The notes under the pieces: generated by a model | The model's input: the letters and a program-made list of their open reading frames with translations, nothing else | Database searches by the model: none | What the model was told of the DNA's origin: nothing | Position numbers and translations under genes: made by a program | In this document: piece by piece, positions 38,643 through 48,474 of the stretch | How the letters are laid out: every line of letters begins with the position of its first letter | Position numbering within the stretch: the first letter of the stretch is position 1 | Source: Thalassotalea nanhaiensis | GTDB taxonomy: Bacteria > Pseudomonadota > Gammaproteobacteria > Enterobacterales > Alteromonadaceae | Length of the DNA stretch: 64,000 nucleotides | Direction of reading: 5' to 3' | Assembly (NCBI RefSeq): GCF_031583575.1 | Contig: NZ_CP134146.1 | Span: forward strand, 2,170,001 to 2,234,000

Positions 38643-39335
38643 TTATTCCGCCCAGAAAATATTGCAGGTTTTGTCTTTATTTTGTAAAAAGGCTCTTATT
38701 GGCATTTGCGTTGCGTCATCATTAGCAAGAGCTTGTGAGATAACATCCTGTTTTGATTGACCGACAACGTGTAAATAAAGATTTGAAGATTGAATTAGTG
38801 CAGCAAAGTTAAAGGTTACTCGCTCATATGGAGCGGTAGTTGGTACTACTTTGATTAACGATGGCTCTGCATTTTCGTCAAGCCCTTGATGAACTTGCGC
38901 ACTACAAGGAAATATTGATGCTGTATGGCCATCCTCGCCCATACCAAGAATAGCGACATCTAAAGGCATAAAGTCATTTGCGAGCTTGGTTAAATCAGCT
39001 AAATAACTTTCGGTTAGATTGTTTGCTTGTTTTAACGAAAAGAATGTTGCATTAGTCGCATAATTTTGTAGTAGATTTTCTCTTAATAAACGATCATTTG
39101 AATCATTATTTGTCGTATCTACCCAACGATCATCCACTAACGTAACTGTTACTTTAGACCAATCAATGTTTTTATTTGAAAGCTCGGTAAATAATCCTTT
39201 TGGAGTGCTACCACCAGAAAAAGCAATACTGGCAGAGCCTTTATCAGCAATTGCTGCAGCTAATTGCTTGGCAATACGCAAGGCAAACTTTTTATCAAGC
39301 TGAGGACGCGACTGAAAAGTATTATTAATGATCAT
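38643..39335 (-). CDS. pgl: 6-phosphogluconolactonase
   Basis: It hydrolyses 6-phosphogluconolactone. The ATG at 39335 gives 230 residues (MIINNTFQSRPQLDKKF); its first base overlaps the zwf stop (TAATG). FSGGSTPKGLF, VTLVDDRWVDTTNNDSND and DVAILGMGEDGHTASIFP are DevB/SOL-type Pgl motifs. It sits between zwf and edd in the operon, matching reaction order. Confidence 0.96.
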   Translation of the reverse strand: MIINNTFQSRPQLDKKFALRIAKQLAAAIADKGSASIAFSGGSTPKGLFTELSNKNIDWSKVTVTLVDDRWVDTTNNDSNDRLLRENLLQNYATNATFFSLKQANNLTESYLADLTKLANDFMPLDVAILGMGEDGHTASIFPCSAQVHQGLDENAEPSLIKVVPTTAPYERVTFNFAALIQSSNLYLHVVGQSKQDVISQALANDDATQMPIRAFLQNKDKTCNIFWAE

Positions 39336-40801
39336 TATTCGTCCCAATCCCTATCATCTCGAGCAATAAGAGCTATCGAAGATACAGGCCCCCATGAACC
39401 AGCTGCATAACCTTTAGGCGCTTCATTTGATGCGTCCCACGCTGCTTTAATACTGTCTATCCACTCCCATGACGCTTCTACTTCATCACGACGAATAAAT
39501 AAACCTGCGTTACCGTTAATTGCGCTTAAAATCAGACGTTCATAGGCATCTACTACCCGTGAAGAATCGCTGATATCCGAAAAACTTAAATCAAGCTTAG
39601 TTTCATGAATTTCAATTTCTTTAGTAATGCCTGGTACTTTATTCATTACGGTTAATTCAACACCTTCATCAGGCTGAAGACGAATGGTTAATTTATTTGC
39701 AGGAAGCTGTGTGTAACTATTACCAAATATGTTGTGAGGTTGATGTTTAAAATGGATCACAACTTCAGAATGTTTACATGGCATGCGCTTTCCTGTTCTC
39801 ATATAAAATGGAACACCTGCCCAACGCCAGTTATCTATTTCAGCTTTAATTGCAACAAAACTTTCGGTTGAACTGTCTGTTATAGCACCTTCTTCTTCAG
39901 TGTAACCAGGTACTTGCTGGCCATTCATATGGCCTTTGGTATATTGACCTCGCACTGTTTTTTCATGAACGTTTGTACGGTCAATTTTTCTTAATGCTTT
40001 AATGACTTTAAGTTTCTCATCACGAATATTTTCTGATGATAAATCCGTTGGCGGCTCCATCGCGAGCAAAGAAAGGATTTGTAATAAGTGATTTTGAACC
40101 ATATCACGCATTTGGCCAGTGTCATCATAAAATCCCCAGCGCCCTTCTATACCTACACTTTCAGCGACGGTAATTTGAACATGATCAATACAGGTATGAT
40201 CCCAGTTATTACTGAATAATGAATTCGCGAATCGTAATGAAATTAAATTTAATACTGTTTCTTTACCAAGATAATGATCAATACGATATATCTGTGATTC
40301 TTTAAAATGTCTACTGACTAAATCGTTTATTACTTTCGAACTTTCAAGATCGTGTCCAATTGGTTTTTCCATCACAACACGAGCGAAATCATTATTTAAT
40401 TTATGAGCTTTTAAACCATCAGCGATCATTCCGTAGATTGAAGGAGGTGTTGCTAAGTAATGTAAGGTGTATGCATTGGCATCTAGTGTTTTAGCCAATG
40501 ATTTAAAACCAGCTTGTTCAGCGAAATCTAATTGCACATAAGAAAATAATTGAATAAATTCATCTACCTTTTCGGCCTCAGTTTGATCGCCTACAAAAGT
40601 GTTAAGATTTTCTTTTACAAAAGCTTGGAAGCTAGCATCATCAAGCTCTAAGCGAGCTACGCCTATTATTCTAACCTCTTCTACGAGGAGGTCTGCAACA
40701 AATAGCTGATAAAGTGCAGCAAACAATTTACGTTTAGATAAATCACCTGCAGCGCCGAACAATACGATTTGTTTAGCTGATAATAATGAAGATTCGGACA
40801 T
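39335..40801 (-). CDS. zwf: Glucose-6-phosphate 1-dehydrogenase
   Basis: It opens both the ED and oxidative pentose phosphate routes, oxidising glucose-6-phosphate with NADP. The 488-residue protein has the nucleotide motif VLFGAAGDLSKRKLFAALYQL, the active-site RIDHYLGKE, and VPFYMRTGKRMPCK. First gene of the minus-strand operon zwf-pgl-edd-glk-eda. A near-perfect HexR palindrome lies 84 bases before its start, in the region shared with hexR. Confidence 0.98.
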   Translation of the reverse strand: MSESSLLSAKQIVLFGAAGDLSKRKLFAALYQLFVADLLVEEVRIIGVARLELDDASFQAFVKENLNTFVGDQTEAEKVDEFIQLFSYVQLDFAEQAGFKSLAKTLDANAYTLHYLATPPSIYGMIADGLKAHKLNNDFARVVMEKPIGHDLESSKVINDLVSRHFKESQIYRIDHYLGKETVLNLISLRFANSLFSNNWDHTCIDHVQITVAESVGIEGRWGFYDDTGQMRDMVQNHLLQILSLLAMEPPTDLSSENIRDEKLKVIKALRKIDRTNVHEKTVRGQYTKGHMNGQQVPGYTEEEGAITDSSTESFVAIKAEIDNWRWAGVPFYMRTGKRMPCKHSEVVIHFKHQPHNIFGNSYTQLPANKLTIRLQPDEGVELTVMNKVPGITKEIEIHETKLDLSFSDISDSSRVVDAYERLILSAINGNAGLFIRRDEVEASWEWIDSIKAAWDASNEAPKGYAAGSWGPVSSIALIARDDRDWDE

Positions 40802-40884
40802 GAATATTAATCTCTCAAAATAATGAAAATAAATTACATTTCACACTAATTTAAACTGATATCGTTCTAAGGTAAAGAACTTTT

Positions 40885-40899
40885 TGTAATTTAATTACA
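40885..40899. promoter_or_regulatory. HexR operator between zwf and hexR
   Basis: TGTAATTTAATTACA is a palindrome with only the central base unpaired and equals the HexR consensus (TGTAATTWAATTACA) known from gammaproteobacteria. Its place in the zwf/hexR divergent region is the classical one. Confidence 0.85.
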
Positions 40900-41079
40900 G
40901 CAAACAATCCTTTATATAACGAGCGTTTGGGGCTTTAAACTAAATTTATTTGTCAATTAGTTTCAAAATGTATGAAATTCAGTTAGTATTTAACAACAAA
41001 TATGAAATAAATTTACATAAAAGCTGTTTTATTTCATAAAAATAATTTACAGTAACAGCAATTCAACCGAGGCCTGTTA

Positions 41080-41928
41080 ATGAATATATTAGAAAAAATC
41101 ACCAACGAGTTTGATTCTTTTAGTAAATCAGAACGTAAAGTTGCGGAAGTCATTTTAGCGTCACCGGCTACAGTTATACATGCAAGTATAGCTGCCCTAG
41201 CTAAGCAAGCGAATATAAGCGAGCCTACCGTTAATAGGTTCTGTCGTCGTTTGGACACCAAGGGATACCCTGATTTTAAATTACATTTAGCCCAGTCGTT
41301 AGCAAATGGTACGCCTTATGTTAATCGCCATGTAGATGAAAATGATTCTGCAGATGAGTATACAACTAAAATATTCGATTCGACCTTGGCGAACCTTGAA
41401 ATGGCTCGCAAAAGTTTAGACACAAGTTTGATCAATCGCGCTGTAGATGTATTAACCCAAGCAAATAAAATATCATTTTTTGGTCTTGGAGCATCAGCAG
41501 TCGTTGCCCATGACGCGCAAAATAAATTTTTTCGCTTTAATGTTCCTGTTATTTATTTTGATGACATATTAATGCAACGTATGAGTAGTATAAATAGCTC
41601 TCAAGGTGACGTTGTAGTCGTTATATCTCATACAGGGCGAACAAAGCCTCTTGTTGAAGTAGCAGCTATAGCACGAGAAAATGATGCCATTGTTATAGGT
41701 ATTACCGATGCAAATACACCATTGGCCAAAGAATGCAATATTGTGTTGTCACCTACTGTTGCTGAAGATACCGATTTATATATGCCAATGGCTTCTCGCA
41801 TCGCGCAACTTACACTTATTGATATTTTAGCCACTGGTTTTACATTACGTCGTGGTTCTAAATTTAGAGATAACTTAAAGAAAGTTAAAGACAGTTTACG
41901 AAGCTCTCGTTTTGAGCGTAAAGATTAA
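41080..41928 (+). CDS. hexR: HexR family transcriptional regulator
   Basis: It represses or activates central carbon genes in response to KDPG. The 282-residue RpiR-type protein has an N-terminal helix-turn-helix domain (IAALAKQANISEPTVNRFCRRLDTKGYPDFKLHLAQSL, about 35-72) and a SIS sugar-phosphate domain (about 120-260, ISFFGLGASAVVAHDAQNKFFR, VISHTGRTKPLVEVA). GAGG lies 7 bases before the ATG. pykA follows 31 bases downstream, probably co-transcribed. Confidence 0.95.
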   Translation: MNILEKITNEFDSFSKSERKVAEVILASPATVIHASIAALAKQANISEPTVNRFCRRLDTKGYPDFKLHLAQSLANGTPYVNRHVDENDSADEYTTKIFDSTLANLEMARKSLDTSLINRAVDVLTQANKISFFGLGASAVVAHDAQNKFFRFNVPVIYFDDILMQRMSSINSSQGDVVVVISHTGRTKPLVEVAAIARENDAIVIGITDANTPLAKECNIVLSPTVAEDTDLYMPMASRIAQLTLIDILATGFTLRRGSKFRDNLKKVKDSLRSSRFERKD

Positions 41929-41959
41929 TTAAATATTTACAAAATAAGGTTTCCCCTCC

Positions 41960-43405
41960 ATGCCTAGAAGAACGAAAATTGTTGCTACCTTAGGGCCAGC
42001 TACAGATGATATCAATGTATTAAGAGAAGTAATTAAAGCCGGGGTTAATGTTGTACGCCTTAACTTTTCACATGGGGTCGCAGAAGATCATATCAAACGA
42101 GCTGAAAATGTTCGTGCTATTGCTAAAGAGTTAAATACATACGTAGCTGTTTTAGGTGATTTACAAGGTCCTAAAATACGAGTTTCTACCTTTAAAGATG
42201 GCCCTATTCACTTAAATATTGGTGATAAATTCATTTTAGATGCTGACTTGGGCAAAGGTGAAGGTACTATTGAAAGTGTCGGTATCGATTATAAAGCCTT
42301 ACCTAAAGATGTTTCTAACGGAGATGTACTTTTATTGGATGATGGCCGAGTACAATTACAAGTTGAAAGTATTGACGGCAATAAAGTTCATACTGTTACC
42401 ACTGTTGGTGGTCCCCTATCAAACAACAAAGGTATAAATCGCCAAGGTGGTGGTTTATCTGCTGCAGCGTTAACAGCTAAAGATAAAGAAGATATTAAGC
42501 TTGCTGCCAAGTTGGATGCAGATTTCTTAGCGGTATCTTTCCCTCGTGATGCAGCAGATATGCGTGAAGCACGTCTATTAGCTCAAGAAGCTAAATGTAA
42601 CGCTCGCTTAGTATCTAAAATTGAACGTGCTGAAGCCGTAAACGATAATGATGTTCTGGACGGCATTATTTTAGCCTCTGATGTTGTAATGGTTGCTCGT
42701 GGTGACCTAGGTGTTGAAATTGGTGATGCTGAGCTTGTTGGTAAACAAAAACACATCATTGCTCGCTCTCGCCAGTTAAATCGTGTAGTGATAACTGCGA
42801 CTCAAATGATGGAAACAATGATCACCCAACCAATGCCTACACGTGCAGAAGTGATGGATGTTGCGAATGCAGTTCTTGATGGTACTGATGCTGTGATGTT
42901 AAGTGCTGAAACTGCTGCCGGTAAATATCCAGTAGAAACTGTTAAAGCAATGGCACAAGTATGTATTGGCGCTGAAAAACAACGTTCTGTTAATATCTCA
43001 GGCCACCGACTTGAAATGATGTTTGAAGGTGTATCTGAAACAGTTGCATTATCGGCAATGTACGCAGCTAATCACTTGAAAGGTGTTAAAGCAATTATTT
43101 CATTAACGGAATCGGGCATGTCTTCTAAAATCATGTCACGTATTACGTCAGGTTTACCTATTTACTCTTTATCTCGTCATATTAAAACATTGAGTAAATC
43201 GGCAATTTATCGCGGTGTATATCCAGTTGAATTTGATTCAACAAATTCAACTGAACACGACTTGTCAAAAGATGTATTAAATGCGGTACTAGAAACTGAA
43301 ATTTCTGAACTCAATGATGGTGATCTGGTGATCTTTACCCATGGTGATACGATGGAAACTGTTGGTGCATCGAATACGATGAAGATATTAACCGTTAACA
43401 AATAA
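41960..43405 (+). CDS. pykA: Pyruvate kinase
   Basis: It converts phosphoenolpyruvate and ADP to pyruvate and ATP. The 481-residue protein starts [16 protein letters not shown]; further motifs are [58 protein letters not shown] and ATQMMETMI. Length and N-terminus match the PykA (type II) isozyme of E. coli rather than PykF. It lies downstream of hexR and ends at a strong terminator. Confidence 0.97.
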   Translation: MPRRTKIVATLGPATDDINVLREVIKAGVNVVRLNFSHGVAEDHIKRAENVRAIAKELNTYVAVLGDLQGPKIRVSTFKDGPIHLNIGDKFILDADLGKGEGTIESVGIDYKALPKDVSNGDVLLLDDGRVQLQVESIDGNKVHTVTTVGGPLSNNKGINRQGGGLSAAALTAKDKEDIKLAAKLDADFLAVSFPRDAADMREARLLAQEAKCNARLVSKIERAEAVNDNDVLDGIILASDVVMVARGDLGVEIGDAELVGKQKHIIARSRQLNRVVITATQMMETMITQPMPTRAEVMDVANAVLDGTDAVMLSAETAAGKYPVETVKAMAQVCIGAEKQRSVNISGHRLEMMFEGVSETVALSAMYAANHLKGVKAIISLTESGMSSKIMSRITSGLPIYSLSRHIKTLSKSAIYRGVYPVEFDSTNSTEHDLSKDVLNAVLETEISELNDGDLVIFTHGDTMETVGASNTMKILTVNK

Positions 43406-43425
43406 ACACCCTCTATTTGTTTAAG

Positions 43426-43453
43426 AAAGCCAACTAATTTTAGTTGGCTTTCT
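43426..43453 (+). terminator. pykA terminator
   Basis: A 12-bp stem AAAGCCAACTAA/TTAGTTGGCTTT with a 2-base loop. The tail is TCTAGTTTCTAG rather than a T run. Confidence 0.75.
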
Positions 43454-43471
43454 AGTTTCTAGAAACTAGAA
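43450..43471. repeat. TTTCTAG palindrome
   Basis: A perfect 22-bp palindrome whose 18-bp core is CTAGTTTCTAGAAACTAG. It abuts the pykA terminator. A related direct repeat TTTCTAGTTTCTAGTTTCTA lies between fabA and its terminator (57746-57765). Confidence 0.7.
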
Positions 43472-43543
43472 GAAGTCCGTTCTATTTAAACTAATCTGTT
43501 ATACTTTTATTTATTAATGACTTATAAACATGAACTTATAGCC

Positions 43544-44575
43544 ATGAACAATAAAAGCCCTGTCAAAAACATAGCCATACTGACCAGTGGTGGTGATGCT
43601 CCAGGAATGAATGCAGCAATTCGTAGCTGCACTTTAGCTGCCCTACACTATGGCCACAATGTATTTGGTTTTTTGCATGGTTTTAAAGGTCTCATTAATA
43701 ATGATTTTATCCGTTTAGAAGAACAACATGTAAGAGATATTATCCATTGTGGTGGTACAATGTTAAAAAGTGCACGCTGCCATGAATTCCATGATGAAGC
43801 CAATCAACAGATTGCCGCTAATAATTTAAATAAATTAAAAATCGATGGATTAATTGTTATTGGAGGCGATGGCTCTTTTTTTGGCATGTTAGCGCTTGAT
43901 AAATATTACAATGGACAATTGATTGCAATACCTGGAACTATCGACAATGACGTGGATGGCACAGATCACACCATTGGCTTTGCTACAGCCGTTAATACCG
44001 CTATTGATGCTATAGATAAAATTAGAGACACCGCTGATGCATTTGAGCGTGTATTTGTAATTGAAGTTATGGGTAGGCACAGTGGATTTTTAGCATTGAA
44101 CGTTGGGATCGCTAGTGGCGCAGAGCAAGTTATTACCTTTGAAAACTTCAAAAACCCTGGCGTTGAACTACAAAAAATTGCCGAACATATAAAGCTTAGT
44201 AAACAAAAACGTGGTGCCAGTAGCTATTTAATAGTCGCAGCGGAAAATCTTTGGCCACAGGGAATAGAACAGCTGTGCATCGATCTTCAAAATTATGCGA
44301 ATATCAAATGTACACCTTGTATTTTGGGTTATATCCAAAGAGGCGGCTCTCCGGTACCTAAAGATAGAATAATGGCCACAAAGATGGGAGTCGCAGCGAT
44401 AGATGCCGTTATTGCAAATAAATCAATGATTATGATTGGAGAGGTTTCTTCGAAAACTGTAGAAGTTAATTTAGAACAAGCTGTTAAACATAGAAAGCAA
44501 GTTAATGGCGATTTGTTAATGGCTCAAAATTCTATTTTAGACATTGCTGAATTAGCAAAGATAAATAAACTTTAA
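43544..44575 (+). CDS. pfkA: ATP-dependent 6-phosphofructokinase
   Basis: It phosphorylates fructose-6-phosphate, committing sugar to the Embden-Meyerhof route. The ATG at 43544 (MNNKSPVKNIAILTSGGDAPGMNAAIR) is preferred because the family starts close to TSGGDAPGMN; an in-frame ATG at 43517 adds nine residues. GGDGSFFGM and PGTIDNDVDGTDHTIGF are of the ATP-using type (PPi enzymes have PKTIDND). VIEVMGRHSGFLAL and YIQRGGSPVPKDR complete the site. It is convergent with the LytT-type gene, only 19 bases away. Confidence 0.95.
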   Translation: MNNKSPVKNIAILTSGGDAPGMNAAIRSCTLAALHYGHNVFGFLHGFKGLINNDFIRLEEQHVRDIIHCGGTMLKSARCHEFHDEANQQIAANNLNKLKIDGLIVIGGDGSFFGMLALDKYYNGQLIAIPGTIDNDVDGTDHTIGFATAVNTAIDAIDKIRDTADAFERVFVIEVMGRHSGFLALNVGIASGAEQVITFENFKNPGVELQKIAEHIKLSKQKRGASSYLIVAAENLWPQGIEQLCIDLQNYANIKCTPCILGYIQRGGSPVPKDRIMATKMGVAAIDAVIANKSMIMIGEVSSKTVEVNLEQAVKHRKQVNGDLLMAQNSILDIAELAKINKL

Positions 44576-44594
44576 ACTTAACGAAAGCTGTTCA

Positions 44595-45419
44595 CTAACC
44601 AAGTACGGCCTGCTTTACTTTGTCTTTATAACTACGACTAACTTTCATTTCTTTATCATTAGTGAGTATTAAGTAATATTCGCCACTTACATGATTACCA
44701 AATTTATCGATGTAAGTTTTATTTACAATGCTAGACCGATGAATACGGATAAACACTTTTGGATCAAGAATTTCTTCGAGATCTTTCATTGTTTTTCTCA
44801 AAATATGGGTGCCACTATGAGTATGGACACACATATAATCGCCTGCAGCATCAATGCAAAGTATATCCTTGGTTGGTACTAATGTGGTTTCACCAACATC
44901 TTTAATGGCTAACACATCAGAATACTGACTTACACTAACCGGGGTATTGGATGCGAGCTCTGCTAATATTTGTTCACAATCATTACCAGTAACTTCGCTA
45001 ACTAACTGTACAAGTTTATGTTTATGCTCGCCATCTTTAGCATGTTCTAAGGTTTTAACGACCTTATCAATGGCACTGCCTAGCCTTTCATGATCAACGG
45101 GCTTTAATAGGTAATCCAAGGCATGTATTTCAAACGCTTTAATGGCATATTGATCGAATGCTGTGACAAAGATAATAAGCGGCATATTATCATGCATTTC
45201 TTCTAGAGCCTGAACTACTTGAAAGCCATTTATTTCAGGCATTTGAATATCAAGAAAAACTAAATCTGGTTGCTGCTTGGTGATTTCAGATATTGCCTCA
45301 CGCCCATTACTGCATAGCGCACAAACATCAATAATATCAAAAGCGCTTAGCCTTACAGCTAAGCCCTTTCGTGCCAGAGGTTCGTCATCAACAACTATTG
45401 TTTTTAGCTTTTCATTCAT
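44595..45419 (-). CDS. LytTR-family response regulator
   Basis: A 274-residue protein: receiver domain (about 5-120) with acidic pocket VVDDEPLAR, phospho-Asp in QPDLVFLDIQMPEINGFQVV, Lys in YLLKPVDHERL; then a LytTR DNA-binding domain (about 165-270, EILDPKVFIRIHRSSIVNKTYID). It pairs with the sensor kinase gene upstream, which it overlaps by 4 bases. The target genes are not known. Confidence 0.93.
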   Translation of the reverse strand: MNEKLKTIVVDDEPLARKGLAVRLSAFDIIDVCALCSNGREAISEITKQQPDLVFLDIQMPEINGFQVVQALEEMHDNMPLIIFVTAFDQYAIKAFEIHALDYLLKPVDHERLGSAIDKVVKTLEHAKDGEHKHKLVQLVSEVTGNDCEQILAELASNTPVSVSQYSDVLAIKDVGETTLVPTKDILCIDAAGDYMCVHTHSGTHILRKTMKDLEEILDPKVFIRIHRSSIVNKTYIDKFGNHVSGEYYLILTNDKEMKVSRSYKDKVKQAVLG

Positions 45420-46504
45420 TCGTCATGGTCAAGTTGAAAAGGAATACGTATGTTTATTTTAACGCCTGTAGGAATATTGTCACTAACAACTATAGAATAA
45501 TTATTATCGTATAGCGCTGACAACCGATCTTTGGTGTTAACAAGCCCTACACCATTCTCCCTGTGTAAATTACCATTTTTAATTTCAGCACCAGGACCGT
45601 CATCTGCAATCTCTAACTGAAGATCATTCGCAAACCTTGATACTTTAATGGCAATAGTTCCACCATGTTCTTTAACAGCTATGGCGTATTTGATTGCATT
45701 TTCAACGATTGGTTGAAACAGCATACTAGGCACTAAAGCATTTTGACAATTGTTTTGTACTTCAAAAGTAACTTTCAAACGTTCTTCAAACCGTACTTTT
45801 TCTATTTCTAGATAAAGGTTTACCGCTTTTACTTCTTGCGACAAGGTTACCTTTTTCATTGGGTCCATATCCAATGAATAGCGTAAAAAGTCACTGAGTT
45901 TAGTAACCATACCATTGGCAGTTTTATTATCATTAATTAAAACAAGAGTAGAAATTGCATTTAAAGTGTTAAAAAGAAAATGAGGGTTTAACTGATAACG
46001 CAGCATTTTTAACTGTGCTTGGTTTGCCATATTATTAGCATTTAAAACTTTTTGCTTTTCTTGTTGCAACATTTGGTAGTACTTAATACCAAAATACAAG
46101 CCACTCCAACTTAAAATGATGTAGAAAGACCACAACGTATTTTGGCTATAGTACCAAATCGAGTCTGGCTTCCAACCGTGCTTGTATATCTCCCAATAAG
46201 TAATATTCTTGACTATTTGCCATAACAAACCAGTTATAAATGATGAGCTTATGATAACTAATGCTATTTTTATAGGAGAGAGATTCCAAGCTTTTTGGTA
46301 GATGTAACGTAGAGGAATAGAAATGATTGCACCTGCATAGGCACTTAAAAAGATCACCCAGATAAATAAATCTCTTAAGTCATGTAGTAAAGACCCAAGG
46401 AAGTGAACCAAAGCAAAACCAATCCAGCCACCAATATGCAGTAACCAGAAAAAACGATTTCGATTTTCGATAAACTCTTGCCAATTCAAAATATTACTCA
46501 ACAA
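45416..46504 (-). CDS. LytS/YehU-type sensor histidine kinase
   Basis: A 362-residue inner-membrane kinase with about four N-terminal helices (residues 15-140), the His_kinase region QLKMLRYQLNPHFLFNTLNAISTLVL carrying the phospho-accepting His, and an ATPase domain with QPIVENAIKYA (N-box) and ENGVGLVNTKDRL (G-box). The frame is closed directly upstream by a stop codon, so the start must be the TTG at 46504 or a close TTG; no strong ribosome site is visible. It partners the LytTR regulator. Confidence 0.9.
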   Translation of the reverse strand: MLSNILNWQEFIENRNRFFWLLHIGGWIGFALVHFLGSLLHDLRDLFIWVIFLSAYAGAIISIPLRYIYQKAWNLSPIKIALVIISSSFITGLLWQIVKNITYWEIYKHGWKPDSIWYYSQNTLWSFYIILSWSGLYFGIKYYQMLQQEKQKVLNANNMANQAQLKMLRYQLNPHFLFNTLNAISTLVLINDNKTANGMVTKLSDFLRYSLDMDPMKKVTLSQEVKAVNLYLEIEKVRFEERLKVTFEVQNNCQNALVPSMLFQPIVENAIKYAIAVKEHGGTIAIKVSRFANDLQLEIADDGPGAEIKNGNLHRENGVGLVNTKDRLSALYDNNYSIVVSDNIPTGVKINIRIPFQLDHDE

Positions 46505-46595
46505 TTAAAATACTTAAGTTATAACATCATTATCACTTAAGATAAGTGTAAACACACTGTAATTAATCGTAACAATATTGCTACTTACCGCAAAG

Positions 46596-47462
46596 TTACG
46601 CCTGTAGAAGACGTTCAAGTGCCTTAATTGATTGATTTTTACTTTGACATGCTAGGCTTTCAGAAGGTTCTATATTTTGATCAAAAAACCATAAAGCATT
46701 GATTATAAGAGACAATTCATAGTAACGCGTAACCTTATGGGTATTGATGATAGGTGTAGAAAAGGATAAAACGTCTATATTTTTATTGAAATCACTAATG
46801 AAACTCTTATGCAATGACTCATCAATATTGTTAATTGCTAAACACATCCCTAGGTCAAACTCTGGCTCAGCTAATACGCAATACTCCCAATCAATCAACC
46901 ATGGTTGTTGTTGAGCAATGACAATATTATCAAAATTAACATCACCATGACTGACAACGAGGCGATTATTATCTATCGCTAACGATGCAATTATCTTGTT
47001 TGAAAGGTATTTGATCTGGGATTTGTCTTTTAAACTAAGCGCAGCATTTTTTAGAAGGTAGTCAATGATATTTCGTGGTTCAAATTCAGCCAGCGAACAT
47101 TTTAATTGTTGGCATTGAGAGATTACACGAGCAGCCTGAGATAAGTTTTGAATTAATGGCAAGCCACTGTCGCTAAGTGGTTTACCATCAATAAACTCTG
47201 TTACTAGATAGCCTTGCTGGTAACAACTTTCGATTACTGCTGGTCCGAAGCCTAATTTTGCAGCTTGAATCTGTACCTCTTGTTGATTTTTCCATTGTTC
47301 CTTGGTGATACCTGTTTTATTCAAAAATATTTTAAGAAAAACAGAATGTTTTTTTGTGATAACTTTAAAGCATTGATGACTTAAACCATTCGTCAGTTCA
47401 ATCACCTGAGTATGATCAACTAAACAGCTACTTGTTGATAAAATATCATCGAGTAATAACAC
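46596..47462 (-). CDS. APH-fold kinase, probable thiamine kinase
   Basis: A 288-residue aminoglycoside phosphotransferase/choline kinase-fold protein with the catalytic loop VVSHGDVNFDNIVI and the metal site LIDWEYCVLAEPEFDLGM. It starts at a GTG (47462) and overlaps the PnuC-like gene by 17 bases. Family members include ThiK, which phosphorylates thiamine. Given the TPP riboswitch at the head of the operon, thiamine is the likely substrate; this is inference from context. Confidence 0.8.
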   Translation of the reverse strand: MLLLDDILSTSSCLVDHTQVIELTNGLSHQCFKVITKKHSVFLKIFLNKTGITKEQWKNQQEVQIQAAKLGFGPAVIESCYQQGYLVTEFIDGKPLSDSGLPLIQNLSQAARVISQCQQLKCSLAEFEPRNIIDYLLKNAALSLKDKSQIKYLSNKIIASLAIDNNRLVVSHGDVNFDNIVIAQQQPWLIDWEYCVLAEPEFDLGMCLAINNIDESLHKSFISDFNKNIDVLSFSTPIINTHKVTRYYELSLIINALWFFDQNIEPSESLACQSKNQSIKALERLLQA

Positions 47463-48090
47463 TGTTATCCTCTATAGCTTCATTAAGCGTTTTCTGCTCT
47501 GACTTATACAAATTAAGCCAATTAATAAAACCAATAACGCACATTAAAATATTAAACGCAGCGAGTGCTGCTGTAGGTTCAAGGCCTTTTTGTAAATATA
47601 AAAATACCGAAATACTATTTATCACAAACCAGTACAACCAGTTTTCCAATAATTTTATCGTAACTAAATACGTCGTTGCGATTGCAAACACCGTAGTAAA
47701 TGTATCCAAGTAGGCATAATCAGCATGAGTAAAGTTATCCATATACCAACCTAATCCAACACTTAGAATTGTTAAGCAACAGATAAGTTTAATATGCTTT
47801 ATCACTGGCCATGTACATACAGGCATAGTGTTATTGGCCGTGAGCACATCCGAATTTTGCCAACGGTACCATCCATAAATTGCCATTGCCATGTAATAAA
47901 CACTTAGCAAGGATTCCATCAATAACGACACATCATAAAAAATAATGGTAAATATCAATGTACTGATAAAAGCAGCAGGCCAACACCAGCTATTATTCGC
48001 GGCCACTAATACCACATAGGCGATAGACAAGCCTACTGCCAGTAATTCCCATAAAGGTAAGCCGATAAAATAATTAATGATACTTTCCAT
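47446..48090 (-). CDS. PnuC-family transporter, probable thiamine transporter PnuT
   Basis: A 214-residue inner-membrane protein with about seven helices and the PnuC motif AIYGWYRWQ (WxxW). PnuC relatives move nicotinamide riboside, riboflavin or thiamine by facilitated diffusion, usually trapped by a kinase. The TPP riboswitch and the APH-type kinase gene that it overlaps point to thiamine (PnuT). Third gene of the operon. Confidence 0.85.
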   Translation of the reverse strand: MESIINYFIGLPLWELLAVGLSIAYVVLVAANNSWCWPAAFISTLIFTIIFYDVSLLMESLLSVYYMAMAIYGWYRWQNSDVLTANNTMPVCTWPVIKHIKLICCLTILSVGLGWYMDNFTHADYAYLDTFTTVFAIATTYLVTIKLLENWLYWFVINSISVFLYLQKGLEPTAALAAFNILMCVIGFINWLNLYKSEQKTLNEAIEDNSVITR

Positions 48091-48111
48091 TAGATGTTCT
48101 TTACTCGATTG

Positions 48112-48378
48112 TTATATTTCAGCTTCAGGTTCACTTCGATCACCACTGATAAATTTGCAAACAAACACAGCACTGCCAAGAGTTTGATGGACTTGCTTTA
48201 TTTCTTGCATAACGGTAGCAACAGCTAAATCATAATCACCAAACACTTGAGTACTCATGCCATTAGTGACTACTTTTAATCCGTCAACCGCTCTTAACGT
48301 TCGAATAAAAGACCAAATCTCAGCTTTAAACTTTTCTTCAGCTAATGGGTATAAACTTATTTCAATTGATATTTGCAT
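48112..48378 (-). CDS. YkoF-like thiamine-related binding protein
   Basis: An 88-residue protein from the ATG at 48378 (MQISIEISLYPLAEEKFKAE); a longer TTG start at 48423 is less likely. The sequence (IEISLYPL, FIRTLRAVDGLKVVTNGMSTQVFGDYDLAVATVMQEIKQV) fits the ferredoxin-like YkoF fold, whose Bacillus member binds thiamine and its pyrimidine part. Here it is a single domain rather than the tandem form. It sits between the outer membrane receptor and the PnuC-like gene in the riboswitch-controlled operon. Confidence 0.75.
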   Translation of the reverse strand: MQISIEISLYPLAEEKFKAEIWSFIRTLRAVDGLKVVTNGMSTQVFGDYDLAVATVMQEIKQVHQTLGSAVFVCKFISGDRSEPEAEI

Positions 48379-48474
48379 AACTTTCTCATTCTGTGAAACA
48401 AGTACGATCGCTACTTGCTTCAATATTAAAAGGGCGATTAACCAATTATAACCGCCCTACTAAGCTTGTTTAGA